This document shows positions 50,617-62,273 of a stretch of DNA of 64,000 nt, piece by piece. A program made the position numbers and the translations under genes. The stretch is from assembly GCA_038025085.1 (NCBI GenBank), contig CM076153.1, positions 19,381,001 to 19,445,000 on the forward strand, written 5' to 3'. The notes under the pieces were generated by a model. That model was not told the DNA's origin, did no database searches, and worked only from the letters and a program-made list of their open reading frames with translations. Positions within the stretch are counted from its first letter, which is position 1; the number at the start of each line of letters is the position of its first letter. The stretch comes from Tetragonia tetragonoides (Eukaryota > Streptophyta > Magnoliopsida > Caryophyllales > Aizoaceae).

Positions 50617-52292
50617 GAAATGAACTATCATCAGGAAACAAGCCCGAAGGTCTACACATCAAAAAAAGCAAAAGAAAGTCAATACTCTAAGTCCTGAAGC
50701 AGCTATTACTACCAAGCATCTTAAATACAGTGCAAATACTTTATCCCATATAAAGTGGAAGGGCACAGGAGAAACTCAGATGAGTCGTGGTTGTCATATC
50801 TCCATTATGAATTAAAATACGATCAAAAGGAAGAAAAAGTATATCATAACTCCATAGACCTCAACATGTAGATGCTACTCTTAATATTACAAAATTTCAA
50901 ATTCAAAAAATTTTATAAAACAAACATATATGTAACACAACCAACCTGTCAACATATTTCCCTGTCTGGTGGTCCAACTCGTGCAATGATATGGTTGTCT
51001 GAGTCCTGCTGAAAAACTCAAAGCCAAGTTCCCTTGCAGCTATGACAAAGGCTGCTTCATCTGGCGATTCAACTTCATATGATATTTGATTTGCTTCTTC
51101 ATGTACATCAGGAATGGCCGTATGGCAGATTGCCAATACTCTAAAAAACTTCTGAATCATATCTGAATGAGATTCATTGACCCACCTCCCATTCATGAGG
51201 CGTTCATCTTTGAAGTTAAAACCTTTAATTGGCCTGTCTGAAGTCAATGTGTCACCTAATTCACGAGGTAATTCTGAGGAAGTTAGTTTCCCTGTCCTTC
51301 TTGCTAGAGCAATCTCTACTTCTGTCATTCCTTGACCATAAGAAGTACCAGCTATGGAACACTTGACAAATTCCATGGAGTTGCAAGTTAAAGTCCCCGT
51401 CTTGTCAGATAATATAGTGTGAACTTGGCCAAGTTCCTCGTTCAAATTAGATGTACGTGCATGAGCTGGCCTGTCAGCTTCCTCATAATACATATCCTGA
51501 TCCTGATTTATGAAAATACACTGCAGAACCTTCACAATCTCTATAGAAACATACAATGAAATAGGTATTAAGTAGCCATACAACATCAGGTCGGTCAAGA
51601 AATGGAAAAAAGCAGCTAAAGGTGCTCTTTTTGGGTCATGGAAGACCGTTGTCTTATCTGGTCGAAGATACCATCTTGTCAGCTTTCCTCCAGAGATATC
51701 CTTATCAGTTATAAACCCAAAGAAAAATGACCCAGTAAACGCTATCACAATCAGGGTACTGAAAAGGATATAGATGATTTTATCTAAGCGTCTTTCAATT
51801 TTACTCCTCTTTGAAGGAGGGATCTGTAGCATTTTGCATCACTTTAGTATCGTGCCCAGTAAAAACAACCACGCCATAGACAAATTCAGTATTCCGAAGT
51901 TTGGAGTCTCTCAGAAGAAGTTGTTGCAGAGAAAGAGGATACCGCTTTCCATCATAGTACAAAGTTCCAACAAAAGAGTACAAATTCTCATTTGGATCCT
52001 CACACTTGACTAATGCCTTGAAGTGTGATAGGGAGCTTTCATCTTGCAGACAGAACGTTGCTTCCAAAGCGTGCTTCAACTTTAGGTTAGTTTCCCCGTC
52101 AAGGTTCAAGGTTTCTACGTAACAGATCCCATCTTCGTAGCTTGATGAAAGGAAGAGCAAATCAGCTGGAAAATATTCATCTTTATACACCTTAACAACA
52201 TCACCAACTCTCAGCTCTTTCCACTTGATTTTATCAAAGATTTTATTCTTCCCACCATAGATCTCAACCTGCCGATTATTTGCCTCTATGTC

Positions 52293-54635
52293 CTGAAACA
52301 ATACGAAATTCACAACTAATTGGCTCGCCAAAAATCAAAATAAGCCATAAGATGATGATGATTGAGGTGCAAGTTCATATTTCCAGTGAAATGTATGAAA
52401 CAAAGATCACAGACCAAATTGCATGATACAACCTGTCATGTCAACATTTCAACAAAGGAACACTGGAAAAACAGCAAAAACATTCAATAACCACTGGATA
52501 CCTAGCTTCTTTATGGGCTAGGGCTGCGGGCGTGTTTTGGGATATGCAACACAATTGGGGCAGTTTCCAATGCTTTTACGAAGAGGATGTCTTATCCTCT
52601 CTTTTGACGTACATTTGATTACTCACTAATATACGTTTACTATATCAAAAGAACCAACATGCAATAACCTCTGGCAACACTGTGAATACATAGAGTAAGA
52701 AGTCTGGCCTGAAAAACTAACGTACCACTACATCTGATCCTATGCTCAAGTTAGGCTCTCGTCTCAATTTCATATTCTGTTGTGTTCTGACATTCTTGTG
52801 TTTTAAATTTTTCGAATTTGCTGGAATGAAATTATAGTTCAGCATCACTTTACCAATGCAGGATGAAAGATATTCCCTTCAAATACTTATGTTTCACTGT
52901 ACAAACTATAAAGAGACTTCTCGGGCTTTTGTTCCTTTTAAACCTTATTCAGAAGAGATCAATCTTCTCAGTTCATAACACAAAGTGAAAACAATGTGCT
53001 TTCAGTTCTGAAATAAAACGAAGAGCAATAACTAATTAAAAAAGGAAAAAGGAAATGGTGTCTGTTTTGTGTTTTGGTTTGTCTTGTGTGTTGTGTGCTG
53101 GAGTTCAGTGACAGATTATAAAGAATAATGGATATCATGTGTCAAATACCAAATTAGGCTAATGATAAATGATCTCTTAACTTAAATTGCATCAAGCAAA
53201 GTTAGATTCTAAAGCCTTGTACACACTGAATAAAAAACATAAGGATTTAGACTTACTGCAAAGAAGATTTTGGAACATGTGGATTCATACTTTTCCCAAC
53301 ACCTCGAGTAACTTACTCTGAGTACATATGGATTCACAGATAGGAACCTAGATGAAACCTTCAATAAACAAGTTAAATCATCCAAGGAACAAAGCCAAAA
53401 ACGCGGTGTAAGGTCGCATGGACAAGGAAATATCACGACAGATTCTAAGTTGAAGTGGATAAAGTTTTTGGACTAACAGCTTATTGTGTTGCAAGGGGGG
53501 TTGGAGTTCTAAGTGGAGTTCTTCATGCTGTTTTTCTAGGAGTTGACTTAGTACCCTCTGTCCTACAGCTTATTCTCTATTTTGATCGGATTCTCCTTGT
53601 CTTCACTAAAGTCTTCTCTGTCTGCTCTTGTGTTGCAAGGGGGGTTGGAGGGGGGGCACCTCTTAAAGCCAGAAATGATGACAGGGAACATCATGTTATC
53701 CTGATTTGGTGAGTCCTGGTTGGAGATAGATCTCCTGAATCAAAGCCAATGACAAAAATTGGTCTACGAAGATTCTTCCCGTTCATATAAACTCCAAATT
53801 GGTGTAATTAGGTTATCTTCTGCTCATTATGTATTATTAAGCTTCGTAATACATGCTTCAGCATAGTGAAATGCCAAACATAAATTCTGTGCACTTGAAG
53901 TCTCAAACATTATCATGAGACCCAGTTATGTAATAACGGACACGCAATGTGCATATCATCAAAGCTAAAATCAAATTCACAGTAGAAGCATCAAAACTAA
54001 CAGTCTATTATTTTACTTTAACTTCTACCCTAGAGGTCCATCAATTCAACCTGCCACAGACTGCAGCCAACTCCATTCATATCATGGAGTGACATAACCA
54101 AGTGGCAGGTGTGACAGGGCAGTGAACCACCAAAGCTCATTTTATAGAATCACAGCCCAACAAAAATTTCAAGAAGTTAGTCAGAGATGGCAACTGAATA
54201 ACAGGCTACTTCGGCTATGAAACCTTCAACAAGCAATTTTTTTCTGTTTAAACAGAAGCCCTCAAGAATCAAACAAGCACTTCTTTTTGGAGAGTATACA
54301 AATTACTGAAAGAAACAGCATCATACCACACACCACACCAATCCATTGTTGCTCACAAGCATCTATGTGAGGCTTCTAGGCACCCCACATAGGGCGCTTT
54401 TTTTTTTTTTTTTTTTTTAAACAACCCCACATATGGATTTTGATTTTAGTGGAAAGGCATAAACCAACATACTACTAAAGAAAGATTAGCACATGACTGA
54501 AAACTTGCACAATAGTGACTGATCTCAATATCCAGATTATTTTTGAGAAAAGTACAATGGGAAAACCATATGAATGACTCAGAAAGATATTAATTAAATT
54601 AAAGCAAAAAAAAAAAAAGGGCAAAAGTAATGTAC
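52293..54635 (-). other. Intron 1 of the P4-ATPase
   Basis: A 2.3-kb intron with GT-AG borders. I see no conserved exon inside it. A sequence with 'gttgcaaggggggttggag' is repeated at about 53488 and 53633, and a T-run lies at 54400-54418. Confidence 0.7.
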
Positions 54636-55037
54636 CTGTTTTTTACGCCTCCAATCTTCAACAGCCTCTTTAGCCATAGTTGCAGCAATGACCACAACCA
54701 AAGGAACAGCAATACTAACAGCAGTGTAAGGTGCCAAAGGACTAAAAGAAACACAAGCCACAACAAGGAAATACAAGTTTGCCACCCTCCTAAATTGCTC
54801 AAATAACGATTTGGGTATAAAATTAGCTGCAGTAAATTTGGTTGTAGACACATAATTCCCCCTATAATTGAGCTGAATTGCTTCTGGGTTATCAGGATCA
54901 TTGCAATGCACCACTCTTGAATATCCCTTTTGCCCAATTTGTGAATGATCTTCATGAGTTGGTGATGATGATGATTTAAGGCATGCAAATGAGTACAATT
55001 TGCTTCTCAGTATATCCCTTTTCCTGTTGCCTGCCAT

Positions 55038-55330
55038 TATTTTAGACTACAAACTTGAAAGTTGGTTTCAGAAAGTGGGTAAATGTTTAATCAGATGCCC
55101 CCCATTTCTTCAAATTCATGATACGATGTTGTCATTATTTTAATAATGTCGGTGCCATAAAAGGGGAAGTTGCAGATTTAGAAGAGATCCTTACTTTGAT
55201 AAGAAGATGGAGATTTTTAGCTTTCGTTTAAAATGTTGAGAGCTGAAAGAGCAGAGAGAGAGTGTGTCTGTAGAAGGGGAAGGAGAGAGAGAGAGAAAGG
55301 AGAGAGAGAGTATTGCTTGCCGCCTACCAA
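55038..55330 (-). promoter_or_regulatory. Presumed 5' UTR/promoter of the P4-ATPase, CT-rich
   Basis: Upstream of the ATG the coding-strand sequence contains a long CT/TC-rich tract (55240-55312 on the plus strand is GA-rich). Pyrimidine-rich tracts of this kind are common just upstream of, or within, plant 5' UTRs. No TATA box is certain. Confidence 0.45.
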
Positions 55331-55514
55331 AGAAAGGAAAGGGCGGTCAAGTCAATATGAAGTCACTGTCGTCTTGAGTTTTAGCTAGCCAACTAGTCTC
55401 TTGTTTGTTACAATCAGGACCGTACACGTTCTCTGATAAGGTTTGGCAATCAACTCAGCTGGCCCATAGTGCGTTTGGGAAAATGGGAATGGGATTGTGA
55501 GACTAGGAGATAGG

Positions 55515-56162
55515 TAGAGTTGGTAAAAACCAACCCAATTCGAGATATCCGATTCAATCTGCCTGATATTAGATTCGCCCGATATCCGAAAATGTATAAA
55601 CTATCATTAACCGAAATCGACCCGATCCGACCTTGTCCAATTCGACACCCGACAACACCCGTTCTCCGAATTGACCCGAAACGAGAATACCCGGCCGAAG
55701 TTACCCGAAACCAAAATGAACTCGAACCGACTCTACCTGAAACCCTAATATATCCGACTAATAATGTTATAATATTCAAAATGATTGAAAATACGCTAAC
55801 TAAACACACATGTAGTCCATATCGTTAAAATTTTTCATTTAAAATTGAGTTTTTTCATATTATTTTCGACTTATGTTTTGAAACCTGAATTAAATTTCAC
55901 TTGATATGACCCGAAAACCGAACTAACCAGAATCCGACTTAACTGAACTAACCCGAATTCGACTTAACCGAAACCCGAACTAACCCGACCCGAATTGACT
56001 CGTAACCCGACATTAGCATAAACCCGAATCAATCCGACTCGACTAAACCCGACCCGAACTCTTCTGACCCGATATTACCCTAACTCGTAAATACCCGAAA
56101 AACCTAAAAGACCCGACCCGAACCCCACCCAATCCACCAGATCCACCCGATTGCCACCTCTA
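55515..56162. mobile_element. hAT-like non-autonomous element with ACCCGA arms
   Basis: The ends are TAGAGTTGGTAA and, inverted at the right, TAGAGGTGGCAA. Flanks GAGATAGG (55507-55514) and GAAATAGG (56163-56170) match at 7 of 8. The arms are runs of CCCGA(A)/CCGAC motifs. Reading frames across it are repeat artefacts. Confidence 0.82.
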
Positions 56163-56410
56163 GAAATAGGGATGAGATTTGTTGAGGAGATAGGGATTTG
56201 TTATAGTTAATTCCATTACCCTGTTTGTTATGTGGGTATTAGATTAGGGAATAAATTGGGGATTGTAAAGTTAGTTTACCAAAATGCCATTAAATAAAAG
56301 AGGAGACAAAATCTACAGTATTTTTTAATGGGCATAATAGTAATTTGACTATTAAAAATCATTATCCCTCCTCCAATTACCAGTCCCCCTATGGGATTAA
56401 AAACATGGGA

Positions 56411-56691
56411 TTAGAGCATCTCCAATGCTACAATCCTCTAACTGGGTTTTTAGGTGTGCTACATCATAAATGCAAAATAGAACCTCTTCCATCCAATGTT
56501 ACAAACCTTCAAAAACCTCATATTAAGGGGCCCAATATAGAAAAAAATCATGCCACAAACCTGGTTTGTCTAGACAAACCACTTTGTAAAAATTAGAGCT
56601 TTTTAGGTTTGTCACTATGGGATAAAGGTTTATTGAGAAAGTTTTTAACTTTATAAACCTCTACAAAAACCTTGCATTGGAGATGCTCTAA
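56411..56691. mobile_element. MITE with GAGCATCTCCAATG inverted repeats
   Basis: A perfect 18-bp inverted repeat starting TTAGAGCATCTCCAATG bounds a 281-bp non-coding body. GAGCATCTCCAA termini are a familiar plant MITE type. The flanking TTA/TAA makes the TSD ambiguous, and I do not assign a superfamily. Confidence 0.85.
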
Positions 56692-56874
56692 GAGGCTTTT
56701 TAGCCCTATCCCTACCAACTCTCTATTCCTCATACCTTAACCCAAACATAAGATTTTAAAATCTCAATCTTCTAATCCCTATCCCCACCTCCTATTCCCA
56801 CTAAACAAACGCCCAAGTCTTCCTCCACTAGAAAGAAGGACTTGGTCTCCCCGTATGGTCTGCTATGAGTTTAG

Positions 56875-57275
56875 TGTTGGACTTGTAATTAAGTAGATCA
56901 TGACTTAAGTAGTTGATAGTCAAATCAATGCTAATATTTAGTTAAGTGGGCCAATAATTATAAGTTTATTAAGTATTCAGTAGGCCAAAATTTATTAGGA
57001 TTCCAACGGTTGTAGGAATCTAAACATATTATTAGGTTTGTCCACATCGGGAATTTCAGGTAAAGGAATCCCGTTGTGCCAATATAAATATAAACCCCTT
57101 CAGTTCAGATCACCATCCTTTTGCATATATTACTCACAGTGGAAGACTCTCATATCTAGACAAAAAGTATTCAATGGTGCGGTGCTCTCTCATGGCTTCA
57201 GGTTAGTATAATTTAATTTTATTTTATCCTAGTAGATTAATATTAATCGATCTAGGGTTTTAGATCAGTTCTACA
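56875..57275 (+). repeat. 5' LTR of a retrotransposon
   Basis: The 401-bp unit starts TGTTGGAC and ends TTCTACA. It contains a TATA box (TATAAATATAAA, about 57082-57093). Two bases later comes TGGTATCAGAG (57278-57288), complementary to the 3' end of initiator tRNA-Met. No coding region or matching 3' LTR is recognised, so it could be a non-autonomous or truncated element. Confidence 0.8.
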
Positions 57276-57288
57276 TGTGGTATCAGAG

Positions 57289-60170
57289 TAAGGATTAATA
57301 TTTCTACTAGTCATATATATAATGTTTTGGATTTTATAGTTCAGTTGGGAACCTAATTATTATTTTATTTGTGCCGATATGTTGCGTTATGTAATTAAAA
57401 CATTCAAAACTTTTAGTTATGACAGTTTGAGATTAAAAATAATTCGTACTAATTCAAGACTGCTACTCTCTAACTTCCGGTCTATCATCATGCTGAATCA
57501 TGAAATTATATTAAATTACCTTTAATTCAGTTAGTGTGGTTTTTTTATTTGGTCTTTGATGATTATTGGCACATGGGAAACTATGTCTATGTGATACTTT
57601 GAACCATTATCATATATTTTACATAAAACACAATTTGGGTGATAGTACTAAGATTTAGCATGGGACTGTATACATTTCACGTTAATGTGATTTAATTGAC
57701 ATTGTCGTTCTTGAACTTTTTTTTTCTTCTTTTTTCTCTGAATTTGGACAACGAGCATAGTTTTACTTGGGAAATTATATTTATAATGCACTAGCTAGCT
57801 GAACTTACATACTTTTGTGTGGACACATATACATTTACATAGTCATGATTAAAGTTATGTGTATTCATTACATGTATATGAAAAAGGATATTGTGTAGTT
57901 ATAAAGAGGTCCTGGTCAAACTTGATAATTCAGACTGATAAAATTTTGAGTACATAAGATATTTAGTTTGATTACAAATAGAAGTTTAGTACTTTAAATT
58001 AAAGTGTTTTTCAGTAATTAAGTTTAAGTTTAAATTTAAGATTCAATATTTAAGTATGGGTTTGATCACATGTATTTTTCATAGTCTTCTATAAAATTTT
58101 TTGGTTAAAAGGTAAATAGTTTGAGGTGGTTTAAAACCGCAGATATAGGCAATTAGGCATGGTAAATTGTACATCTGGAGTGAGGTATTAAGATGCGATT
58201 TTATTATGGACATTGATTCACCAACAAATATGGATAGTGCTCATGGTCAAATCTGAAGCAAAAAGTTAAATATTCAGTTGATTGGCCCCCTTTTATTGAT
58301 TTAAAGTCAAACTTGAATGTTAATATGCACTATATGTTTTTGTATTGGGTAAATATACAATTTTTTAGTGAACCCACCTATCGAATAGCAAGATGTACCT
58401 GTATTTGCCCTTAACTCTATACAGATATAATTCAGTGTCTTTCTTTTGTGCTCATTAAATTAGCACTAAGAAAGTTTGATATGTGATTTAATATGGGCGG
58501 CCACCTTAGTTCTTGAAATATAATGACTTAGTTTGGATATTCAGATGAAAACATTTGGATTATATTATTTTTGACATGTGAAGTACAACTTAAACTATGT
58601 TACTTTTGTGCATACACTTTGTGCCTAATCATATAGGGTCTACATTATTGACCTCAATCCCTCTAGTTAAGTTGTGAATTAGATCTTCCACATATAAATG
58701 TTTCAGAATATGTAAAGAATTTTGTTCAATTTTTAAGCTGAGGTCAAATTGTAATATGAAGTTAATTTATTTTAGAGTTTTTACCTCCAAAAAATCATAT
58801 TATTGATTTGATTATTTTAGTAAAGTGGAAGGTTTTTTCAGTGGATTGATCTTCTAGTGATTCAGCAACAAATTTTGATGCTAAAAGATTAATGTGGACT
58901 TTTCGGTTATGTAGTTGGTTAGCCTTCTAGTGATTCGACAACAAATCTGGATGCTAGAAGATTAATATACTTATAAGTTTTTCAGTGGATTTATCTCTTG
59001 ACAATTTGACGACAATTGGATGCCAAAAGATTAGTTTAATTAACTTTCAGTTTTTCAGTTGGTTAGTCTTTTAGTGATTCAACAACAACTTTGGATGCTA
59101 AATGACTATCTGTTGGTTTAGTCTTTTTCTGGTGATTCAGTAACAAATTTAGATGCCCTGAAAATTAATAAGTTACAGCACTTCAATAAGTTAATCTTTG
59201 GGTGATTCAGCAGTAAATTTAGATGCCTGGAAATTACCTTGGTCTTTAGTGAATGTTATTTTCTAAATAACATATCCTTTCATCTTCAGTTGATCTGCAA
59301 CTCTAGCTGTTTAGTTCCATACTTAGTACTGGCTCTTTGTAAACCGACCACGCTTTCATTTCAGTCACAGATCTTCATTTGACCCGCAAATAGCTGATGT
59401 TTACTTCATGCCTCCGAAATTGGGATACATGCATTAAAATGTTTTTCCGCTGTGGTGCTAACTAAGTTCATATTGATGCAATAATTCTCATCTTAAGTGA
59501 CATTGTACTTAAAACTTTTTTCTATAAGTTCTTTCAGTGAATAATACCATTATTATTGAGCTTCTTTTATGCTAGCAATGTGAAATGTCTAGCGGTTATG
59601 GTCACCCTATCTTTCAGATGGTTTTAGTATGTTGTTTCAGTTTTTTGAGGTGTATGTAATGCAAAACATATTAAAGAGGTTCATCACTTACGTTTTCCTC
59701 AAGGTTGGTAGTTTTATTGACATTCCATGATTCTCTTTGCTATTGTAGTATCCTCCAACCCATCATGAGAAATTAAATAAAAAAACAAAATGCTCTATAA
59801 GCTGGTAATGGAGATTATTATTAAGGTTCATGATCTGAAGATGGTGTCATGTAAATAAACCTCAACCTTAGAAAGACTACCTCTGAACAACTTAGACATC
59901 TTTCATCTTTCTTTCCTAATTACCACAAACGGGGCAGACCCTTTTGAGTTTTAAAAGTGGGAACATAAAGGAGTTATTATAAATGATCTTTAGAGAGACC
60001 TGACAAAAGTAAAGTTCAGTGTTTTCATTCGTGCACTTGGATAAAGCTTTTGTGCCTTATGTGATGAGACTATTGTTGCACTATTACCAAGGTTAGAGTA
60101 TGGTACTCTTTCGTTTTCTTGGTATCTATGTTTTCAGTAATCCGCTTTCGCTTAAAAGGGGAACATATGA
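57289..60170 (+). other. Non-coding interior following the LTR
   Basis: AT-rich with no gag or pol similarity. A tandem repeat occupies 58833-59250. A purine tract ATATGGGGGAAAAG at 60179-60192 could be a polypurine tract, but the next sequence does not match the 5' LTR. Confidence 0.4.
58833..59250 (+). repeat. Six diverged tandem units of about 58-74 bp
   Basis: Each unit has the order TTCAGTTGGTTAGTCTT, AGTGATTCAGCAACAAAT, TTGGATGCTA, AGATTAAT. The central GATTCAGCAAC block starts at 58859, 58932, about 59002, 59076, 59134 and 59204. The units are about 75-85% alike by eye. They sit in the leader of the LTR element starting at 56875. Confidence 0.8.
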
Positions 60171-60443
60171 TGCTCAAATATGGGGGAAAAGTTTGCAGAT
60201 ATATGTGTGACTGTGTTGAGTTAAGTAAATTCATTAGATGACTTTGAGTGTCACTCTTGTTATTTCCAATTGGTTTGATTCAACTTATTTTTACATAAAT
60301 TCAGTACAGTTCAATACCTTTCAGTTCAGTTCAGTTTTTTCTTGGTGAATCAAACGAAGCTTGAGTCTCCCTCCTCGCTCAAAATTCTCCTTAGCTTTTG
60401 ATTAATAGGTATTTCTATATATTGGTATATTTTTCTGTAGCAC

Positions 60444-60621
60444 ATTTCATAGAGAGGATTCCTTTTAGGGCCCCCTACTCCATGAAGCCAATTTGATCCC
60501 ATCTCAACTGTACACCCTGCAAAATTAGTCTTGCGAATTCGTCCACCAGATCTATCTGTAACCTCTAGGATTAGGAAGTCATTCACCCCAGCATCCTTAA
60601 GTCTTTTTACTGCCGAAATGT
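60444..60621 (-). pseudogene. Lone polyamine-oxidase exon
   Basis: The 178-bp segment translates as ISAVKRLKDAGVNDFLILEV, then TDRSGGRIRKTNFAG and VEMGSNWLHGVGGPKRNPLY. This is the second-exon region of apoplastic plant polyamine oxidases (FAD-dependent amine oxidases), with the E-x-x-D-R-x-GGR FAD-binding motif. It has a good acceptor (TTTTTCAG before 60621) and a possible GT donor at 60443-60442. The preceding dinucleotide-binding exon and the later catalytic exons are not visible on either side, so this is likely a captured or orphaned exon. The upstream exon could in principle lie beyond 64000. Confidence 0.7.
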
Positions 60622-61000
60622 CTGAAAAATATACCAGTTTATAAACATATGTAACCGAACATACTAATTTTAATTTTCTTATCTTGCTAATCTTTATTAC
60701 TTAGCTTGATTTGCATTCAGCACCCAATGGATATACAAAAATGTATGATTCATTAGACATTTACTCTAAAGAAAAGGCATTCCAATTACTTTTTTTGGGG
60801 GGGCAATGTTATTGTCATACCATATAAACCACTATTGCCAGGTCATTTAAAGTGTTAATTAAACACATATTAAATGTATTTCATGTAGAATATGGCAAAC
60901 TCACATATATATGTAACACAGAAGCTTGATAATAGAGTTAAGTACTTGACATACCGGCTCTGACAAAGTATGAGACAAGTGAACAAGACTAGAAGCAATC

Positions 61001-61962
61001 TGATGCGTTAGCAAATCTGAAGGTTTTAGCTCATTTTCGAACAATGGATGTTTTGATAATATTTTGTTTGTTTTTTGATTATAGAGATTGAAAACGAAGT
61101 AAATGAAACAAAAAAAAAGAAGAGGGAGGATAGATAGCACCACCACCAAGACTATAAAGGATTTAACCACCAAGTCAAGGCTAAAGGATACTACTTGTTT
61201 CACCAAATATCCCTAAGGACATTATAAAGAACAACAAGGTTTGTAAGCAAAAGGCAGCAGCCATTTCATATTTTCATTCATCATCCAGTGCCTTTTACAT
61301 AAGCTGTTCTTACATATTTATAGGGGTCACAAATGTGCCCTAATAACCTAAGAATACTCTAGAAAGGGTGAGCTGTCCAAGAGTAGTGCCCAAGCAAAAT
61401 GAAACTTCCGTATTTTGCCCAGAAATGAGCCAAATACGTGCAGTACAATTTGGAGCGCATTTTCTTCCGTTTTGGACCACTTGACAGCTGTTGCTTGTCC
61501 TTGCATAAGGACAAACGTGGGTGAGCTGTAAGAGGAGCCTCAAGCTTCATCCTTATCCATCCCATGTGCTTTTAGACTCTCCTCATTCAGCAGCTACTTA
61601 GGGAATTCAAAATGCAATTAAAACATCCTAATTAACTAATTACATGCAACATAATTAAGCTAACTAAGTACGAACATGTGTACGAACATTTGTACGGACA
61701 AAAACCATGTTAATCATCTAATCATGATAATTAAGCTAATTGCAAGGTTTTTGTGTACGGGCATGTGCACGGCATGTTGTACGGACTAATAATGTACCGA
61801 CTAATCAGGTTAATGCCATTGAAATGACATTAAGCCCCTAGGACCATTAATGAAGGCACCATGTACTAAAAGAGTGCCATAGAACATGATAAAATCATTG
61901 ATGGACCAAGAACAGATCGTATGGCACTTAACTGAAGAGAGGAGCTTGATGCCAACGCATCA
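61001..61962 (-). repeat. LTR copy A (962 bp) of a gag-only retroelement family
   Basis: On the minus strand it starts TGATGCGTT and ends AACGCATCA, a 9-bp inverted terminus with TG...CA. It contains a TATA box (TATAAATA, 61322-61315), about 30 bp beyond which the transcript should start. Its downstream 300 bp are repeated at 61963-62273 and 63786-64000. Flanking 5-mers do not form a TSD. Confidence 0.75.
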
Positions 61963-62273
61963 TAATGCGTTAGCAAAACTGAAGGTTTTTAGCTCGTTTT
62001 CGAACAATGGATGTTTTGATAATATTTTGTTTGTTTTTTTGATTATAGAGATTGAAAACGAAGTAAATGAAACGAAAAATAAGAAGAGGGAGGATAGATA
62101 GCACCACCACCAGGACTATAAAGGATTTAACCACCAAGTCAAGGCTAAAGGATACTACTTGTTTCACCAAATATCCCTAAGGACATTATAAAGAACAACA
62201 AGGTTTGTAAGCAAAAGGCAGCAGCCATTTCATATTTTCATTCATCATCAAGTACCTTTTACATCAGCTGTTT
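61963..62273 (-). repeat. LTR copy B, R-U5 portion only
   Basis: It matches copy A from A's expected transcript start to its end, about 311 bp, then changes abruptly to gag sequence at about 62273. It directly abuts copy A. The left end reads TAATGCGTT rather than TGATGCGTT. Confidence 0.75.

Larger units (their letters stand above)
44322..55037 (-). pseudogene. P4-type phospholipid-transporting ATPase (ALA9-12-like), probably inactive
   Basis: P4-ATPases flip phospholipids to the cytosolic leaflet, usually with a CDC50/ALIS partner. Eleven exons were read: 54636-55037, 50946-52292, 49214-49324, 48836-49112, 48606-48694, 48387-48495, 48090-48299, 47847-47972, 45579-45677, 44973-45164 and 44322-44895. 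All have GT-AG borders and total about 1,177 residues, near the family's 1,180-1,200. Visible features are [36 protein letters not shown] (TM1), the DGET actuator loop (about 199), phosphorylation site DKTGTLT (about 430), [20 protein letters not shown] (about 865) and C-terminal membrane segments ending [11 protein letters not shown]. Three lesions exist: a +1 shift at about 51818-51824, a TAA at 49042-49044 in place of a conserved Tyr, and a +1 shift at about 44560-44575. Conservation elsewhere suggests recent decay or sequence error. The start is the first ATG and matches the family N-terminus. Confidence 0.88.
55469..56812. mobile_element. Outer TIR element hosting two nested elements
   Basis: The left end reads GCGTTTGGGAAAATGGGAAT and the right end, inverted, GGGCGTTTGTTTAGTGGGAA. 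Both then continue with purine-rich 'GGGATAGGGAT'-like sequence. Removing the two nested elements leaves about 415 bp. The ends resemble plant GCGTTTG-type MITEs. No clear TSD is visible, so the superfamily is open. Confidence 0.55.

Noticed and set aside
60179..60192. Polypurine tract and 3' LTR of the element starting at 56875
   Set aside because: A purine-rich run is present, but the following bases do not resemble the 5' LTR start TGTTGGACTTG, so no 3' LTR was called.
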